The notes beneath the pieces are model-generated. The model saw only the letters and a program-made list of their open reading frames with translations. It had not been told where the DNA came from and ran no database searches. From Cecembia sp. (GTDB lineage Bacteria; Bacteroidota; Bacteroidia; Cytophagales; Cyclobacteriaceae), in NCBI RefSeq assembly GCF_007126775.1, contig NZ_SLAP01000021.1, forward strand, positions 1 through 64,000: a stretch of 64,000 nucleotides of DNA. Reading direction: 5' to 3'. Made by a program: the position numbers and the translations under genes. This document shows, piece by piece, positions 60,160 through 64,000 of this stretch. Each line of letters begins with the position of its first letter. Position 1 is the stretch's first letter.

Positions 60160-61186
60160 GCATCCACGATTACCCAAAAATAAATTGGGTTATACCCTGA
60201 AGGAATACGAGGGATCTCTTTCAACACTCTGTGCAGGCTGTGGACATGATAGCATTTCGGCAGCAATAGTCCAGGCTTGCTATGAAATGTCTGTAGAACC
60301 CCATAAAGTCGCTAAAATATCCGGAATAGGCTGTTCTTCAAAAACACCCACCTATTTTCTGGGCAATTCCCATGGATTCAATTCTGTTCACGGCAGAATG
60401 CCTTCGGTAGCCACAGGTGCCAGTATGGCAAACAAGGACCTCTTATATTTTGGAGTTTCGGGAGATGGAGATTCGGCCTCCATTGGCATGGGGCAGTTTG
60501 TCCATGTCATCAGAAGGAACCTGAATATGGTTTACATTGTGATGAACAATGGCTGCTATGGCCTGACCAAGGGCCAGGATTCTGCCACTGCCGACCAAGG
60601 TTCTAAAAGCAAAGCTGGATCCATCAACCCTTTTCAAGCCATTGATCTGGCAAGTATGGCCATAGAATTGGGTGCTTCATTTGTAGCACAAAGTTTCAGC
60701 GGAGACAAGCAGCAATTGGTCCCCTTAATCAAAGCAGCCATGCAACACAAGGGGTTTGCATTTTTAAATGTTATATCTCCCTGTGTCACATTTAATAACA
60801 ATCCAGGATCAACCAAATCTTATGATTATGTAAGGGAGCATATCGAAGCCACTTCTACACTCGACTTTGTTCCGGAAATGCCAGAAATCAAGGCTTCTTA
60901 TGAAAGTGGCCAATCTACCAGTTTGGCTTTACACGATGGCTCTTTGGTTCAACTCAACAAATTGGCTACAGACTGGGATCCTGAAAACAGAATTTCTGCC
61001 GTCAATGCCTTGCAACAGGCACGGGCAAAGCAAGAAATCCTAACAGGACTCTTGTATGTGAATTCGGAATGGAAAGACTTGCATGGCGTTTTGAACACTT
61101 ACCATATGCCATTAAACCGCTTGGATGAATCTGATCTTTGCCCTGGTGAAGAAAACCTGCTTTCCATTAATGCCAGTTACAGGTAA
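60134..61186 (+). CDS. korB: 2-oxoacid:acceptor oxidoreductase, beta subunit (KorB-like, TPP-binding)
   Basis: LCAGCGHDSISAAIVQACYE; SGIGCSSKTPTYFL; GVSGDGDSASIGMGQFVHVIRRNLNMVYIVMNNGCYGLTKGQ. Confidence 0.93.
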   Translation: MSYLKPLFKHPRLPKNKLGYTLKEYEGSLSTLCAGCGHDSISAAIVQACYEMSVEPHKVAKISGIGCSSKTPTYFLGNSHGFNSVHGRMPSVATGASMANKDLLYFGVSGDGDSASIGMGQFVHVIRRNLNMVYIVMNNGCYGLTKGQDSATADQGSKSKAGSINPFQAIDLASMAIELGASFVAQSFSGDKQQLVPLIKAAMQHKGFAFLNVISPCVTFNNNPGSTKSYDYVREHIEATSTLDFVPEMPEIKASYESGQSTSLALHDGSLVQLNKLATDWDPENRISAVNALQQARAKQEILTGLLYVNSEWKDLHGVLNTYHMPLNRLDESDLCPGEENLLSINASYR

Positions 61187-61301
61187 ATCCTCATTCCCGG
61201 CTTAATTTGGTCTTTCAGGCTTACCCAAACAAAAGGTAGAGTTTATTTCCTCCTTTGCCTTTGATTTAAAATAAATTTTGATGCTATAACCTCTCATCAA
61301 C

Positions 61302-63377
61302 ATGAAGCGAGCTCTCTCCTTATTCCTTTTATCTTTTTTAATCCAATTCACTTTTGCCCAATCCATTGCTGATTTTCTTTCAGCTCCATTTCCCAGTGCG
61401 ATGACTGTCTCCTCAGATGGACAAAAACTGGCATGGGTTTTCAATGCTCAGGGAGAACGGAATATCTATTTGGCCACCTCTCCAAACTATCAAGCGGAAA
61501 AGCTGACGGACTATAAAGGAGATAACGGTTTAGACTTGGGAGAACTGATATTTTCCTTGGATGGAAAATATCTGGCATTTGTAAGGGGAAATACCAAAAA
61601 CCAGCAAGGTGAACCTGCCAACCCTGCCTTATTACAGGAAAATCCAGAACAAAGAGTCTTTATCCTGGATTTGGAGAAAAAAACAATTAACACGGTAGGT
61701 ATAGGAAATTCACCTCTATTCCACCCAAGTGGGCAAAGTCTGGTCTATCTAAGGGGAGGCAAAGTATATCAAAGGAGCTTCAAAAGTGATGATTCGGGAG
61801 AGAGTCCACTGTTTGTAAACAGGGGTTCTATTTCACAGTTGAGCTGGTCACCGGATGGGAAATGGCTGGCCTTTAAAAGTGGCCGGACCGACCATGCCTT
61901 CGTAGGCCTGTATCATGTCGAAGATAAAAAAATCAGCTATCCCGAGACTTCATTAGACCACGATGAATACCCAAGCTGGTCGCCAGACGGCAAGTTTTTG
62001 GCTTACCTTAGGGTGCCAAATATCAACAACCGCATCCTTTTCACCCCGATCAAAGAAAGTAATCCATGGAGCATCCGGGTATTGGACCTGGCCACAATGG
62101 AGGCCAAAGAAGTTTTTAAATCCAAAGAAGGTATTGGCAGTGTAATGGTTCGCGATCTTCCAGCCCAAAACGAACGGCTCTGGTGGACAAGTTCGGGTGA
62201 ATTGGTATTCCCATGGGAAAATAATGGTTGGATGCAGCTGTATATGGTCAATATATCCAACGGAAATTGGCAAAGACTGAGCACCGGGTCAGGATTTGTA
62301 GAACGGGTCCAGACAACTTTTGATCAGGATGAATTACTCCTTACTTCCAATAATTTCAAAATCAATGGGAGACAAGTGGTACGTTTAGACCTGAAAAAGA
62401 AGACCGTTGAACTGCTTTCTGATTTGGAAGAAAACCATTGGTCCCCTTTTAAAACCAAAGGCGGTTTGGCCTATATTTCTTCTAATTACCAGAGACCTGC
62501 CTGGCCCATGCTGAAAACCACCGATAAAGAAATAAGCTTGGCGGGGGAACTGTTCCCAAACCAATTTCCAAATGGACTGGTCAAGCCAGAAATATTAGAA
62601 ATCAAGGCTGAGGATGGTTTTGTAAGCCATGCTTACCTGTACAAGCCTCACAATTATGAAACCGGAAAAAAATATCCTGCGGTCATTTTCCTCCACGGAG
62701 GAAGTAGAAGGCAGATGCTGGATGGATTTAATTACAGCTCTTATTACAGCAATGCCGATGCCATGCAACAGTATTTTGCTTCCCAAGGATTTATCGCCCT
62801 GACGCTCAATTACAGAAGTGGTATTGGCTATGGCATCCATTTCAGGGAGGCTGAAAATTACGGCGCCTCAGGGGCATCAGAAGTAGGGGATGTCATGGCG
62901 GCTGCTGATTATCTGGCTTCACGACCTGATGTAGAAGAAACACAAATTATCCCTTGGGGAGGGAGTTATGGGGGATACCTTACCGCCCATGCCTTGGCTC
63001 AAGCGCCAGGTAAGTTTTTAACTGGCGTCGATATTCATGGCGTCCATAACTGGAATCCGGTCATTACCAATTTCAACCCTTGGTATCAGCCGGAAAAATT
63101 CCCTGAAGCCGCTGAGTTAGCCTTCCGCTCTTCTCCCTTATATCATGTTTCCAACTGGAAAGAGCCTGTCCTCTTGATTACAGGAGATGATGACCGAAAT
63201 GTCCCAGTGAGTGAAAGTGTAGAATTGATTGAAATCCTGAGAAAACAAGGGGTGGAAGTAGAACAGCTGGTCTTCCCGGATGAGGTACATTCTTTTTTAA
63301 TGCACCAAAATTGGGTCAAAGCTTATGAAGCAGCTTTTGATTTCATCCAAAAGCAAAGGCAGAAAAAATCACCTTAA
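61302..63377 (+). CDS. S9 family peptidase (prolyl oligopeptidase-like, WD40/TolB-like N-terminal propeller)
   Basis: Signal peptide; LSWSPDGKWLAF, YPSWSPDGKFLAY; catalytic GGSYGGYLTAHAL; TGDDDRNVP; DEVHSFL. Confidence 0.93.
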   Translation: MKRALSLFLLSFLIQFTFAQSIADFLSAPFPSAMTVSSDGQKLAWVFNAQGERNIYLATSPNYQAEKLTDYKGDNGLDLGELIFSLDGKYLAFVRGNTKNQQGEPANPALLQENPEQRVFILDLEKKTINTVGIGNSPLFHPSGQSLVYLRGGKVYQRSFKSDDSGESPLFVNRGSISQLSWSPDGKWLAFKSGRTDHAFVGLYHVEDKKISYPETSLDHDEYPSWSPDGKFLAYLRVPNINNRILFTPIKESNPWSIRVLDLATMEAKEVFKSKEGIGSVMVRDLPAQNERLWWTSSGELVFPWENNGWMQLYMVNISNGNWQRLSTGSGFVERVQTTFDQDELLLTSNNFKINGRQVVRLDLKKKTVELLSDLEENHWSPFKTKGGLAYISSNYQRPAWPMLKTTDKEISLAGELFPNQFPNGLVKPEILEIKAEDGFVSHAYLYKPHNYETGKKYPAVIFLHGGSRRQMLDGFNYSSYYSNADAMQQYFASQGFIALTLNYRSGIGYGIHFREAENYGASGASEVGDVMAAADYLASRPDVEETQIIPWGGSYGGYLTAHALAQAPGKFLTGVDIHGVHNWNPVITNFNPWYQPEKFPEAAELAFRSSPLYHVSNWKEPVLLITGDDDRNVPVSESVELIEILRKQGVEVEQLVFPDEVHSFLMHQNWVKAYEAAFDFIQKQRQKKSP

Positions 63378-63481
63378 AATATCTCCGATCCTGTAAAAAT
63401 GTCAAAAAAATATAGCTTCCATCCCTATATTGATTCTTTAAATGATTAAAAAGGAGAAACCCCAACCATTTATTGATAATT

Positions 63482-64000
63482 ATGAAAAATTTAGCATTAA
63501 CATTAATCCTTTTTTCTGTATTTGCTTTTGCTTCTTCAGCGCAAAACAGCCCTAAAGGAACGGCAAATATCGAACTGGAATATTATCTACCCGATGGCTT
63601 TACTTACGATGCCAATATCCCCAAACCCAAAGAGGTATTGGGTTTTGAAGTCGGTGAATGGAATGTGGATTATGAACAATTGGTACGCTACTTCGAAAAA
63701 CTGGCCGCCACCTCTCCAAGGGTAAGCTTTGAAGTTTTCGGTTTTTCCTACGAAAAGCGTCCCCAAGTTTTGCTTACAATCACCCATCCGGATAATCTTC
63801 AAAAAATTGATCAGATCAGGGCTGAGAGGCAAAATTTAAAGGATTCCAATGCTAATTTGAATTATGAAGAAATGCCATTGGTACTACAGGCCGGTTATTC
63901 TGTACATGGTAACGAGGCCAGTGGCATCAATTCTTCATTATTAGCAGCTTACCATTTTACAGCAGCCAATGAAATCGCAGATGACCTTAAAAACATGGTC
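63482..64000 (+). CDS. M14-like zinc carboxypeptidase, N-terminal part (runs off window)
   Basis: ATG at 63482; MKNLALTLILFSVFAFASSAQNSPKGTANIELEYYLPDGFTYDANIPKPKEVLGFEVGEW...VLQAGYSVHGNEASGINSSLLAAYHF; HGNE is the M14 Zn-binding HxxE motif. Confidence 0.8.
   Translation, partial: MKNLALTLILFSVFAFASSAQNSPKGTANIELEYYLPDGFTYDANIPKPKEVLGFEVGEWNVDYEQLVRYFEKLAATSPRVSFEVFGFSYEKRPQVLLTITHPDNLQKIDQIRAERQNLKDSNANLNYEEMPLVLQAGYSVHGNEASGINSSLLAAYHFTAANEIADDLKNMV

Noticed and set aside
1-64000. CRISPR arrays, tRNA/rRNA genes, prophage modules, toxin-antitoxin or defence systems
   Set aside because: Looked through the intergenic regions and ORF translations; no regularly spaced repeats, cloverleaf-like segments, phage structural genes or recognisable defence genes apart from the partial HNH fragment at the left edge.

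Overview
The window is a gene-dense segment of a Bacteroidota chromosome, most likely Cytophagales/Cyclobacteriaceae-like judging from the gene set (MurF-Alr fusion, DUF4783, FucP-like MFS, KorA gamma-alpha fusion with a GltD-like protein) and from -7 boxes matching TAnnTTTG. I assign about 56 protein-coding genes. Most are housekeeping: dxs, scpA, murF/alr, serS, gpmI, nadC, amt/P-II, recF, pdhA, ribH, lysC, recX, tpiA, prmA, aroC, batD, queG, ruvB, apbE, acs. I saw no rRNA, tRNA, CRISPR array or complete IS element. The parts most worth a second look are: (i) a GC-rich (about 57%, hand-counted) structured noncoding stretch after the GH20 gene that looks like a remnant of group II intron domain I; (ii) a co-directional acetate module (about 40.7-52.7 kb) with an IS1/InsA-like zinc-ribbon/HTH protein, porin, DUF4212 + SSS symporter, a small membrane protein overlapping an SSS-fused histidine kinase, a receiver-only response regulator, Acs, and an overlapping cNMP/CBS/DUF294 nucleotidyltransferase + DEDDh exonuclease pair; (iii) an overlapping GltD-like / KorA / KorB operon; (iv) an uncharacterised surface pair (beta-barrel + TIG/kelch-like lipoprotein). 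Two truncated edge genes absent from the ORF track were read by eye: an HNH C-terminus (3-110) and an M14-like carboxypeptidase N-terminus (63482-64000). All family calls come from recognising motifs in the translations. No database search was possible.
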